64,000 bases of DNA from AAA164-E04 sp014239995 (GTDB lineage Bacteria; Verrucomicrobiota; Verrucomicrobiia; Limisphaerales; AAA164-E04), in NCBI GenBank assembly GCA_029247315.1, contig JAQWLM010000037.1, forward strand, positions 1-64,000. Reading direction: 5' to 3'. Below, one piece after another: positions 8,959 to 16,265 of the stretch (within the stretch, counting starts at the first letter, position 1; every line of letters begins with the position of its first letter). A program made the position numbers and the translations under genes. The notes beneath the pieces were generated by a model. The model did not search any database. It was not told the origin of the DNA and was given only the letters and a program-made list of their open reading frames with translations.

Positions 8959-9726
8959 ATGGCAGGCCCAAAAAACAACTCGTTAAGCAGCCTGGAACAT
9001 GAGATCTACAGTTGGCAATACGACGTGCCCGGTTTCGGTGCGGTAGGCCAGCAAAAACTCAAGGACGCTACCGTGCTGATCAGTCGCTGTGGGGGGCTTG
9101 GTGGTGTGGTGGCCTACGAATTGGCTGCGGCCGGGGTTGGTAAGATGATCCTTGCCCATGCGGGCGACATCAAGGCCAGTGACCTGAACCGTCAATTGCT
9201 GATGACCCGGAAAGGTATAGGAACTTCCAGAATGGATTCCATTGAGAGTCGCTTGTTGGATTTGAATCCGGATCTTGAGATCAAGGCTGTCCACGAAAAT
9301 ATCTCCATGGAGAACGCCCCATCACTTTTGGAGGAAGCCGATATGATCGTGGATGCGGCTCCGCTCTTTGAAGAGCGCTATGCCATGAACGACACCGCTG
9401 TGTGCCTTGGTAAACCGATGGTGGAATGTGCCGTCTTCTCCCTTGAGGCTCACCTGACGGTGCTTGTACCGGGGAAGACGCCCTGTCTCCGCTGTCTTTA
9501 TCCTGAACCTCCCCCGACTTGGACTCGGCGATTTCCCGTATTTGGGGCTGTTTCAGGCAGCCTTGGTTCCCTGGCTGCGATGGAAGTCATCAAATGGCTG
9601 GGTGGCTTTGGTAAGCCATTGTGCGGCACTTTGTTGGCATACGACCTTCAGGATGTCAGTTTCAGGCGCTATCGAATTCAAAGGAACGCTTCATGCGAGT
9701 GCTGTTCCCACATCAAACAGTCATGA
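8959..9726 (+). CDS. ThiF/MoeB/HesA-family adenylyltransferase
   Basis: 255 residues, an E1-like enzyme of the type that adenylates the C-terminus of a sulfur-carrier protein such as ThiS or MoaD. Visible are a glycine-rich nucleotide loop in modified form (SRCGGLGG where GxGGxGS is usual), the arginine finger segment DLNRQLLM, and a zinc site made of CLRC and the C-terminal CECC. The usual DCTDN segment reads DAAPLFEERY, so the second acidic/amide pair is not conserved. The partner carrier protein is not adjacent. Whether it serves thiamine, molybdopterin or another pathway cannot be decided. Confidence 0.8.
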   Translation: MAGPKNNSLSSLEHEIYSWQYDVPGFGAVGQQKLKDATVLISRCGGLGGVVAYELAAAGVGKMILAHAGDIKASDLNRQLLMTRKGIGTSRMDSIESRLLDLNPDLEIKAVHENISMENAPSLLEEADMIVDAAPLFEERYAMNDTAVCLGKPMVECAVFSLEAHLTVLVPGKTPCLRCLYPEPPPTWTRRFPVFGAVSGSLGSLAAMEVIKWLGGFGKPLCGTLLAYDLQDVSFRRYRIQRNASCECCSHIKQS

Positions 9727-9767
9727 AGTCTTTCGCTTGTCAGTTGAGAAGATCGTTCTTTGATCGT

Positions 9768-9796
9768 TTGAACAAGAATAATCATCATGTTATACA
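9768..9796 (+). promoter_or_regulatory. possible promoter of the ABC/propeller unit
   Basis: TTGAAC and TATACA are separated by 17 bases (9768-9773 and 9791-9796). Initiation about 7 bases downstream would fall almost on the ATG at 9804, implying a leaderless or near-leaderless message; no Shine-Dalgarno sequence precedes that ATG. A later start at 9852 (MVLISV) is the alternative. Each box matches consensus at only four of six positions. Confidence 0.25.
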
Positions 9797-9803
9797 TTAA
9801 GTA

Positions 9804-11117
9804 ATGTCCGCATTTACGCAACGTCTGCCATGGCACCGTGCCCTCTGTGCCATGGTCCTTATATCGGTTTGTCTCTGGGCTGAACGGTTTTCACTCATGG
9901 CCTGCAAGTATTCTGTAAGGGATGTTGCTTTTGTGGATCTTGGCAGTGTGAGTTTCGAATTTGTTTCCGTGATTCCTTCCCCCGAGATGGATCATGTTAA
10001 ATCGCGGATTCAGCCGGTTGCCACGGCCGTTTTTCTGGATTCCAATGTTCATTCCTCCTGGGTAACTACTGAAGACGCTTCACGCTATCCTGCCCTTGAA
10101 TCTCTCGGAAATGTGTCCGGAGGTCAGCGGTTTTACCTATGTCGTGAGGGCTTGTCCCCTCTTTTGATGCATCCAGGGAATGCCTTGGGTGATCAGCAGG
10201 ATGACGAACTGTGGCAATGGATGGAGCACACCATCGATTCGCCGATGCGAAGCGAGATCTTGAAGCACTTATTGGAGGCCTACGCTGTGATCCTTGTTGC
10301 CGAGGGAAATCTTGGTTCGGAGAATGAGCGCGCCAGATCGGCTGCAAATGCGGCTGCTGAGGCGATTGCCAAGCTGATGCCCAAGATGCCCAAACCCGTG
10401 GATGTGCCACCCCAGGTAGTGGTGATCCCTCATGAACAATATGCAGTCGAGGCTTCGATGCTTTGGAGCCTTGGAATGGATTCGAAGCCTTCTGAGGAGG
10501 TGCAGGCAGTGGTGCTGGTGGGGCGTGGACGCAGGCTGGGGCCTGTCCTCAGGGCCGATGAACTGACTTCAACAGGCTTGCAGAGCATTCTGGCGGTTGC
10601 AGGCCAGGATTGCGAATGCGATCTGGATCGGTCATGGATGCAGGGCCCGATGATCCCGTTGCGATGGGGGCCTGATCGTCAAAAAGCCGCCTTTGATGCC
10701 CTCGACTTTGATCCGGAAAACCCACTCGTAAAAGCCGAAATCAGTCGTATTCTAGCCAGGGGTAAGCAGGGTATTCGTGTCACCAACCGGGCGGATATTG
10801 GAACGAATATGGACATGTTGCTGTTGGGTTACAGCGAGGAGGTCATTGAGCTTGAAGCAGAGGAACCTGTCTTTGCTTCAGGCATCATGGAAACAAACAC
10901 GGCTGATGTGGAAACCGAAACTGATGCTTCCAGTTCTATTCCTGCAGTACTCGCAAACGATGATCTTCCGGAGAAGGATGTGATCGATCCTCTGTCATCG
11001 GATCCACCGGAGAAGGTTGGTTCGGCGCGCAAGACCTTGGTCATGCTTGCCGTGTTTTGTATGATTGCCTTGTTGGGTGGTATTGGAGTGCTTTTGTTCG
11101 GGCGCAGACACGGATAG
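9804..11117 (+). CDS. membrane-anchored hypothetical protein of the ABC/propeller unit
   Basis: 437 residues, no family recognised with confidence. A hydrophobic segment near the N-terminus (ALCAMVLISVCLWA) is a signal peptide or anchor, followed by a distinctive ACKYSVRDVAFVDLG stretch, and a second membrane helix near the C-terminus (LVMLAVFCMIALLGGIGVLLFG) ends in RRHG, so the bulk is probably extracytoplasmic. An acidic, low-complexity linker (residues about 350-405) precedes the last helix. It is followed 7 bases later by an FtsX-type permease, then an ATPase and a PQQ propeller, so it is probably a substrate-binding or accessory subunit of that transporter (inference). Confidence 0.75.
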   Translation: MSAFTQRLPWHRALCAMVLISVCLWAERFSLMACKYSVRDVAFVDLGSVSFEFVSVIPSPEMDHVKSRIQPVATAVFLDSNVHSSWVTTEDASRYPALESLGNVSGGQRFYLCREGLSPLLMHPGNALGDQQDDELWQWMEHTIDSPMRSEILKHLLEAYAVILVAEGNLGSENERARSAANAAAEAIAKLMPKMPKPVDVPPQVVVIPHEQYAVEASMLWSLGMDSKPSEEVQAVVLVGRGRRLGPVLRADELTSTGLQSILAVAGQDCECDLDRSWMQGPMIPLRWGPDRQKAAFDALDFDPENPLVKAEISRILARGKQGIRVTNRADIGTNMDMLLLGYSEEVIELEAEEPVFASGIMETNTADVETETDASSSIPAVLANDDLPEKDVIDPLSSDPPEKVGSARKTLVMLAVFCMIALLGGIGVLLFGRRHG

Positions 11118-11124
11118 ACTTCTG

Positions 11125-12273
11125 ATGATGATACGACTCATACTCAGGGAAATCTTTTTCAGGAAGGGGCATGCCATGCTCATGTTGACCGGGCTGGTTT
11201 CCGTGACAGCCCTGACAACGTCCTATCTGACGACCGAGGATGCTGCGGCGCGGGAAACTCGCCGGATCACACGGGACCTTGGATTCAACCTGCGTATTCT
11301 CCCGAGGGAAACCGACATGGACACCTATTGGTTCCAGGGTTTCTCCGACCAGACCATGTCGGAGGAAACCGTCGAGAAGTTGGCCAGCTTTGACGGTGTG
11401 TTCATGACCTACAATCACCTGATGGCATCGCTGAAGCAGAAGATACTCCTTGGTGGCAAGGAAGTCGTGGTGGTGGGAGTGGCACCGACGGTGACCTCAC
11501 TCGATAAAAAGAAACGCCCCATGGGGTTCTCGATTGATCCAGGAACCTTGCACATGGGCCATCAGGTGGGAAAACGATTGAATTTGAAAGGGGGGGACAA
11601 CCTCACCGTGGCCGGCAGGGAGTTTAAGGTGGCGAGGGTGATGGTCGAGTATGGTACGGAGGAAGATGTTTATGTATACGGGACCCTTACGGATATTCAA
11701 GCCATCACCGACACCCCGGGTCGCATCAATGAAATCAAGGCTATCGATTGCTTGTGCCTGACGGCGGATCAGGATCCGGTCAGCATCCTCCGCAATGAGT
11801 TGCAGAAGGCCTTGCCTGAGGCCAAGGTTATTCAGGACCGTGTCCAAGCCGATGCGCGGGCAAGGCAGCGACAGATGGTCCAGAAAAAATTCGAATTCCT
11901 GAGCCCTTTCCTGATGTGCGCAGGGGCGGTATGGGTGGCAGTGTTATCCATGCTGAATGTTCGTGAGCGTCGTTCAGAAATCGGCATCTGGCGTGCCTTG
12001 GGCAAGAGGGGTGGCATGATTGGTGGCATGTTTATTGGTAAGGCGGTGTTACTGGGGCTTGTGGGGGGAGGTATCGGTTTTTGGGTAGGAAACTTGCTGG
12101 CTCTCGAAGTAGGGCCTGACATTTTTCAGGTAACCGCCAAGGCAATTCGTACGGAATGGAACTATTTTTTCTGGGCTGTGGGATTGACGCCCGCCCTTGC
12201 TGCTGCTGCCGCCTTCATGCCTGCGATGATGGCGGTTTCGCAGGATCCTGCAAACACGTTGAGGGAATCATGA
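11125..12273 (+). CDS. FtsX/MacB-type ABC transporter permease
   Basis: About 382 residues from the ATG at 11125 (MMIRLILREIFFRKG). Layout is that of a LolC/MacB permease: one N-terminal helix (AMLMLTGLVSVTALTTSYL), a large periplasmic domain, then three helices (FLMCAGAVWVAVLSML, the GLVGGGIGFWVG region, FFWAVGLTPALAAAAAF) with the family signature RRSEIGIWRALG. Proteins of this type do not pump across the inner membrane but transmit ATPase motion to the periplasm or extract lipoproteins. Only one permease gene is present, so a homodimer is likely. It is 7 bases after the anchored protein and 3 bases before the ATPase. Confidence 0.9.
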   Translation: MMIRLILREIFFRKGHAMLMLTGLVSVTALTTSYLTTEDAAARETRRITRDLGFNLRILPRETDMDTYWFQGFSDQTMSEETVEKLASFDGVFMTYNHLMASLKQKILLGGKEVVVVGVAPTVTSLDKKKRPMGFSIDPGTLHMGHQVGKRLNLKGGDNLTVAGREFKVARVMVEYGTEEDVYVYGTLTDIQAITDTPGRINEIKAIDCLCLTADQDPVSILRNELQKALPEAKVIQDRVQADARARQRQMVQKKFEFLSPFLMCAGAVWVAVLSMLNVRERRSEIGIWRALGKRGGMIGGMFIGKAVLLGLVGGGIGFWVGNLLALEVGPDIFQVTAKAIRTEWNYFFWAVGLTPALAAAAAFMPAMMAVSQDPANTLRES

Positions 12274-12276
12274 GCC

Positions 12277-12966
12277 ATGATTATTTGTGAAGCCTTAAGC
12301 AAGCACTACCGATCCTCGCAGGGTGATCCAGTCAGGAGTCTGGATCAGGTCAGTTTACGCGTGGAACGTGGTGAATTCCTTGTGATACGGGGCCACAGCG
12401 GTAGCGGCAAGACAACCCTTTTGCTGACCCTTGGTGCCATGCTTCATCCTACCGGGGGACGGGTGTTGATGGATGGGAAGGACGTTTACGAGTGGAGTCG
12501 GCGGAGGCGCGCTCAGTTCAGGGCACAGTCCATCGGGTTTGTCTTTCAGATGTTTCATCTCATACCTTACCTGAGCGTGCTTGAGAACGTGCTTGCCTCC
12601 CACGTAAGCGGTCCCCGTGCTGCTTCGCGTCAAAAGGCGGAAAACCTTCTCAGGGATCTTGGGCTTGGTGAGCGACTTCATCATTACCCCGGCCAGTTGA
12701 GCGCCGGTGAAAAACAACGTGCCGCTCTTGCGAGGGCCATGGCCCCAGACCCAGTTCTCATGCTGGCTGATGAGCCTACCGGAAACCTGGACCCCGATCA
12801 TTCGCGGCAGGTTTGTGACCACTTGAAGCGGTTTCAAGAGGGTGGTGGCACAGTCATTTTTGTCACTCACGGCGATATGGCCAATGCCTATGCGGATCGC
12901 ACCATCAAGCTCGAAAAAGGAAAATTGCTTTCCAAAGGTGCCCCCAGCGTGGATGCTCCGTGCTGA
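12277..12966 (+). CDS. LolD/MacB-type ABC transporter ATPase
   Basis: 229 residues. Walker A GHSGSGKTT, Q-loop FVFQMFHLIPYLSV, signature LSAGEKQRAALARA, Walker B VLMLADEPTGNLD and the H-loop FVTHGD are all present; FVFQxFHLIP and EPTGNLD are typical of the LolD/MacB branch. The signature reads LSAGE rather than LSGGE. It follows its permease by 3 bases and is the energy-providing subunit of the complex. Confidence 0.93.
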   Translation: MIICEALSKHYRSSQGDPVRSLDQVSLRVERGEFLVIRGHSGSGKTTLLLTLGAMLHPTGGRVLMDGKDVYEWSRRRRAQFRAQSIGFVFQMFHLIPYLSVLENVLASHVSGPRAASRQKAENLLRDLGLGERLHHYPGQLSAGEKQRAALARAMAPDPVLMLADEPTGNLDPDHSRQVCDHLKRFQEGGGTVIFVTHGDMANAYADRTIKLEKGKLLSKGAPSVDAPC

Positions 12967-12996
12967 GCATGAATCCAGAGCTTGCGTTTCCAGCCT

Positions 12997-14493
12997 ATGC
13001 CTCGCAACTTACACATTTATCTCATCATGTGCACGTCAAGACAATCAGCATCATCGCTCCGGTCACGTTCGATCTCGTTTTCACTGGCTTGCCTGGCGAC
13101 CGTTTGGTCTGCTGCCATGGTGCCATTACCATTGGACGCTGCAAGCAGAGCATGGCCAACCTACCGCGGTGACAATGCTCGCAGCGGTATTCAGGCCGAG
13201 ACGGTGCGTCCGCCTTTGGAGCAGGCCTGGGTCTTCAAGCCCAAGCAGCCGCCGCGTCCCGCATGGCAGGGGGAAGCCAAGTGGGACGGCTGGAACAAGG
13301 TTTATGATCTCAAGAATCGACAAGACTTCGACCATGCCTTCCATGTTGTTGGTGCTGAAAATGCTATCTATTTTGGGTCCTCCTCGGAGGATAAGGTTTT
13401 TTGCCTGGATGCTGAGACAGGCAAAGTCCGGTGGGTTTTTTACACCGAGGGTCCGGTAAGACTTTCTCCGACCCTCCACGAAGGTTCTCTGTATGTGGGA
13501 TCGGATGATGGTTTTATCTACAAACTACAATCCTCGGATGGAGCCTTGATATGGAAAACACGATTGAGTCCGCGTGATTATCGCATTCCAGGCAATGGCC
13601 GAATGATTTCTGCGTGGCCTGCCCGCACTGGGGTTGTGGTGGAGGAGGGCGTTGTTTATGCCGGTGCGGGTATGTTTCCGTCTGAGGTGGTGTATATCTG
13701 TGCCTTGAACCCTGAAAGTGGTGAAATCCTATGGAGAACCGAACAGACAGACCTTCCAGCCCAAGGCTACCTTGTATCCTCTGTTTCCCGACTTTATGTT
13801 CCCACCGGCCGAAATAATCCTGTGGTTCTGAACATCAAGGACGGCAAACGCCAGCGAGTGCTCGACGGGGATGGGGGAAGCTACGCTCTCTTAACAGATG
13901 ATGCACTGGTTTTTGGTCCTGGCAAAACCGGCCAGCTGCGTCTGGTAGAAAGGGGGAGCAAGGATCAGTTGGCGACCTTTCAGGGAAACCATATGATTGT
14001 TTACCAGGGCCGTTCCTACCTCCATTCTGATACCGAAATCCAGGCCATCGATCGTCAACGCTATCTGGATCTGGCAAGAAATCGTCGAGACCTCTACCAA
14101 TTTCGCTCCCAGCTGGATAAACGCATGAAAAAGTTTCAGGCAGAAAAGGAAAAAGATCACGCTGCTGAGATTGCCTCCATACGCAAAGACCTTGTCGACA
14201 TTGCCAAGAAATTGGACAGTATCACGGACAGCATGAAGGACTGTATGTTGTGGAAACAGCCGTGTGCCTTTCCCTTCAGCCTGATGCTATCGGGGACTGT
14301 TTTGTATGCTGGAGGTCGAGATCAGGTGGGGGCTTTCGACGCCTCAACTGGAAGTTCGTTATGGAGTGGTGATATTCAGGGCCGTGCCCTTGGTCTCGCC
14401 AGCATGGGTGGCCGTGTATTTGTCAGCACGGATATGGGGCACATCTATTCCTTTGTGCCCTTGCGTCAGCAGGTTTCCATTCCGCACCCCTAA
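12997..14493 (+). CDS. exported PQQ-type beta-propeller with coiled-coil insert
   Basis: About 498 residues. Start uncertain: ATG at 12997 is used; TTG at 12982 and ATG at 13027 are possible, and none has a clear ribosome site. After a signal region (ISFSLACLATVWSAA) comes WPTYRGDNARSG and then PQQ-like blades (DKVFCLDAETGKVRWVF, GFIYKLQSSDGALIWKT, YICALNPESGEILWRT, VGAFDASTGSSLW). Between blades, at roughly residues 355-415, lies a charged, heptad-like helix rich in K, E and D, unusual for BamB-like propellers. Its position last in the ABC unit suggests a periplasmic scaffold for that transporter. It overlaps the convergent propeller gene by four bases at the stops. Confidence 0.85.
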   Translation: MPRNLHIYLIMCTSRQSASSLRSRSISFSLACLATVWSAAMVPLPLDAASRAWPTYRGDNARSGIQAETVRPPLEQAWVFKPKQPPRPAWQGEAKWDGWNKVYDLKNRQDFDHAFHVVGAENAIYFGSSSEDKVFCLDAETGKVRWVFYTEGPVRLSPTLHEGSLYVGSDDGFIYKLQSSDGALIWKTRLSPRDYRIPGNGRMISAWPARTGVVVEEGVVYAGAGMFPSEVVYICALNPESGEILWRTEQTDLPAQGYLVSSVSRLYVPTGRNNPVVLNIKDGKRQRVLDGDGGSYALLTDDALVFGPGKTGQLRLVERGSKDQLATFQGNHMIVYQGRSYLHSDTEIQAIDRQRYLDLARNRRDLYQFRSQLDKRMKKFQAEKEKDHAAEIASIRKDLVDIAKKLDSITDSMKDCMLWKQPCAFPFSLMLSGTVLYAGGRDQVGAFDASTGSSLWSGDIQGRALGLASMGGRVFVSTDMGHIYSFVPLRQQVSIPHP

Positions 14494-15851
14494 AGTTGTC
14501 CCAGCGGTTCTCGAATACAATAAAGCGCGGTAAGGGTACGAATATAAAGGCTGCCATTTGCCATGGCAGGGCTTGCCATGCACATCTCGTTGAGTGCATT
14601 GACATGTGAAAGAGTGAATGTATCGCTTGCCCGCACCACGTAGGTATCCCCGTCTTCACTGAGACAGAAAAGGTGATCTCGATAAGCCCACGGCGAGGAG
14701 GTGAAGGCCGTGCGTCCTCTTGGTTGAAAGCGTTGTTTATCATAAACCTCTGCACCCGTGATGGCATTGCGACTGCTTAAGAAACCAAAATCCCAAAGCA
14801 CGTAAAATCGGTTTTTATAGAGTAGTGGTGATGGGTTGTAGGGTGCGGATTCTGGCTGCATCCATTGGATGAATGCGCTGGAGAACTGGCCGCTTGGCAA
14901 GGTAATATCGCCTGAAGCCCCAGGGCGGATGGCATAGACTGGCTTGTTGGGTCGCTCCTTGTCTCCCACATAACCGCCCGCTACAAAAAGGCGATCGTTT
15001 TCTGCGAAAGGTGTCGGGATGCATATCGAGGACATGCCTTTGAAGGTCCATAATGGTTTCCCATTCAGATCGTAGGCACGGGTTTTATGCACGCCCGTCG
15101 TGATGATCTCCGTGCGTCGGGAATTTTCCCAGATGAAAGGTGTCGAGAAATTTGATGGCTCATCCCTTTTTATTTTCCAGATCTCCTTTCCTGTCGCTTT
15201 GTCAAAGGCCCCCATCCAGGAGTCCTCCATATTGTCGTTGACGATGATGACCTTGTCATGGTGGAGAATGGGGGAACTGGAGGTGCCCCATCCATATCGA
15301 GTCTTACGGGATTTCCAGTTTTTTTTCCACACAAGGTTTCCTTGCATGTCCAGGCAGTAGAGCCCCTTGTAGCCCAGATAGACATAGAGGTGTTTTCCAT
15401 CACAAACCGGTGTCTCTGAGGCATAGGTGTTTTTGACATGGATGCTCGATGTTGGGGCGGCTTGTATCAGGGTCTTTTTCCACACGGTTTGGCCTGTATC
15501 GGTATCCATAGCCATTGTAATCCATGCATGCATGTCCCCGGAAGGGGTGGGCCGTTCCCCTCCGAAATAGAGACCCTTCTTGGGAAACTCCATCTCGCCG
15601 CTGCTAACCACCGTCGTGATGAATACCAAGTTTCCCCAAACAATGGGAGAGGACCATCCTCGACCTGGCAGATCCTGCTTCCATGCAACATTTTTTGTCT
15701 CACTCCACCTCATGGGCAGGGTCGTGTCATCTGAAATGCCACGCGCACCGGTTCCGCGGAAAGTGGGCCAGTTTTCCTGCCCGTTCAAGAGGGGGACGAG
15801 GGCAAAAAAAAGGGCTTTTTTGAGGTGTCGAAACACTGGATCGAGACGCAT
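14490..15851 (-). CDS. exported PQQ-binding-like beta-propeller protein
   Basis: 453 residues with an N-terminal signal segment (KKALFFALVPLLNGQ). Blades carry the W-containing PQQ-like repeat (VWKKTLIQAA, YCLDMQGNLVWKK, AFDKATGKEIWKIK, AYDLNGKPLWTFKG, NAITGAEVYDKQ). WPTFRGTGARG at the start and WSETKNVAWK are typical of a propeller family abundant in Planctomycetota and Verrucomicrobiota. No cofactor ligands of PQQ dehydrogenases are recognisable, so a binding or scaffold role is more likely than catalysis. Despite sharing the fold with its convergent neighbour it lacks the coiled-coil insert and is transcribed separately. Confidence 0.85.
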   Translation of the reverse strand: MRLDPVFRHLKKALFFALVPLLNGQENWPTFRGTGARGISDDTTLPMRWSETKNVAWKQDLPGRGWSSPIVWGNLVFITTVVSSGEMEFPKKGLYFGGERPTPSGDMHAWITMAMDTDTGQTVWKKTLIQAAPTSSIHVKNTYASETPVCDGKHLYVYLGYKGLYCLDMQGNLVWKKNWKSRKTRYGWGTSSSPILHHDKVIIVNDNMEDSWMGAFDKATGKEIWKIKRDEPSNFSTPFIWENSRRTEIITTGVHKTRAYDLNGKPLWTFKGMSSICIPTPFAENDRLFVAGGYVGDKERPNKPVYAIRPGASGDITLPSGQFSSAFIQWMQPESAPYNPSPLLYKNRFYVLWDFGFLSSRNAITGAEVYDKQRFQPRGRTAFTSSPWAYRDHLFCLSEDGDTYVVRASDTFTLSHVNALNEMCMASPAMANGSLYIRTLTALYCIREPLGQL

Positions 15852-16265
15852 GGTCTGATACGAGCACGAGTCTCACACAAAAGCAACTCTCTTCGCAGGA
15901 TCCCGGATAACACCACATATATTGACTTGAGCCATCATGACATTCGAAGAAACCAGGCCACCGTCATTACCAATGTACTCGCTTCTGGTTTATTAAGAAC
16001 CTGCAACCTGAAGGCTTGTCTGGATAACCTTTCCGTTGTAACGAACTTGGTAGCAATAATCGGCATACACCTTGGGATTTCAATGGGACAGCAAGTTTTT
16101 CTTTTTGGAAGTATGATCTGAAGCCGCCTTTTTGATGTTGAATCAAGTCCTTTCAAACTCTAGCTTTCACTCGTCGAATTGTAAAATAGCAGCATGTATG
16201 TCAAATAATACATAGGGCATGTATCGGCCTATTTCACCGATATAATTGGATAGAAGCACAGAAGA
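15852..16265. other. intergenic region between propeller and hybrid kinase
   Basis: 414 bases between divergent genes. Frames of 98 and 73 codons exist here but show no protein character and overlap one another. The kinase-proximal end (16192-16246) carries repeats and a perfect -10 box, listed separately. Nothing else is seen. Confidence 0.5.
16192..16246 (+). promoter_or_regulatory. candidate promoter and operator of the hybrid kinase gene
   Basis: A perfect TATAAT lies at 16241-16246, 20 bases before the kinase ATG. Where a -35 box should be there is no TTGACA-like sequence but the second copy of a direct repeat GCATGTAT (16192-16199 and 16217-16224, 25 bases apart). An inverted partner ATACAT at 16208-16213 lies between them. 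This is what an activator-dependent promoter with a dimer-binding operator would look like; the binding protein is unknown. Confidence 0.35.

Noticed and set aside
14490..14493. Two adjacent PQQ propellers as a recent duplication
   Set aside because: They are on opposite strands, their blade sequences differ and only one has the coiled-coil insert, so common fold is a better explanation.
15825..16156. 98-codon plus and 73-codon minus frames in the gap before the hybrid kinase
   Set aside because: They overlap each other, one runs into the propeller gene start, and neither has domain or signal features.
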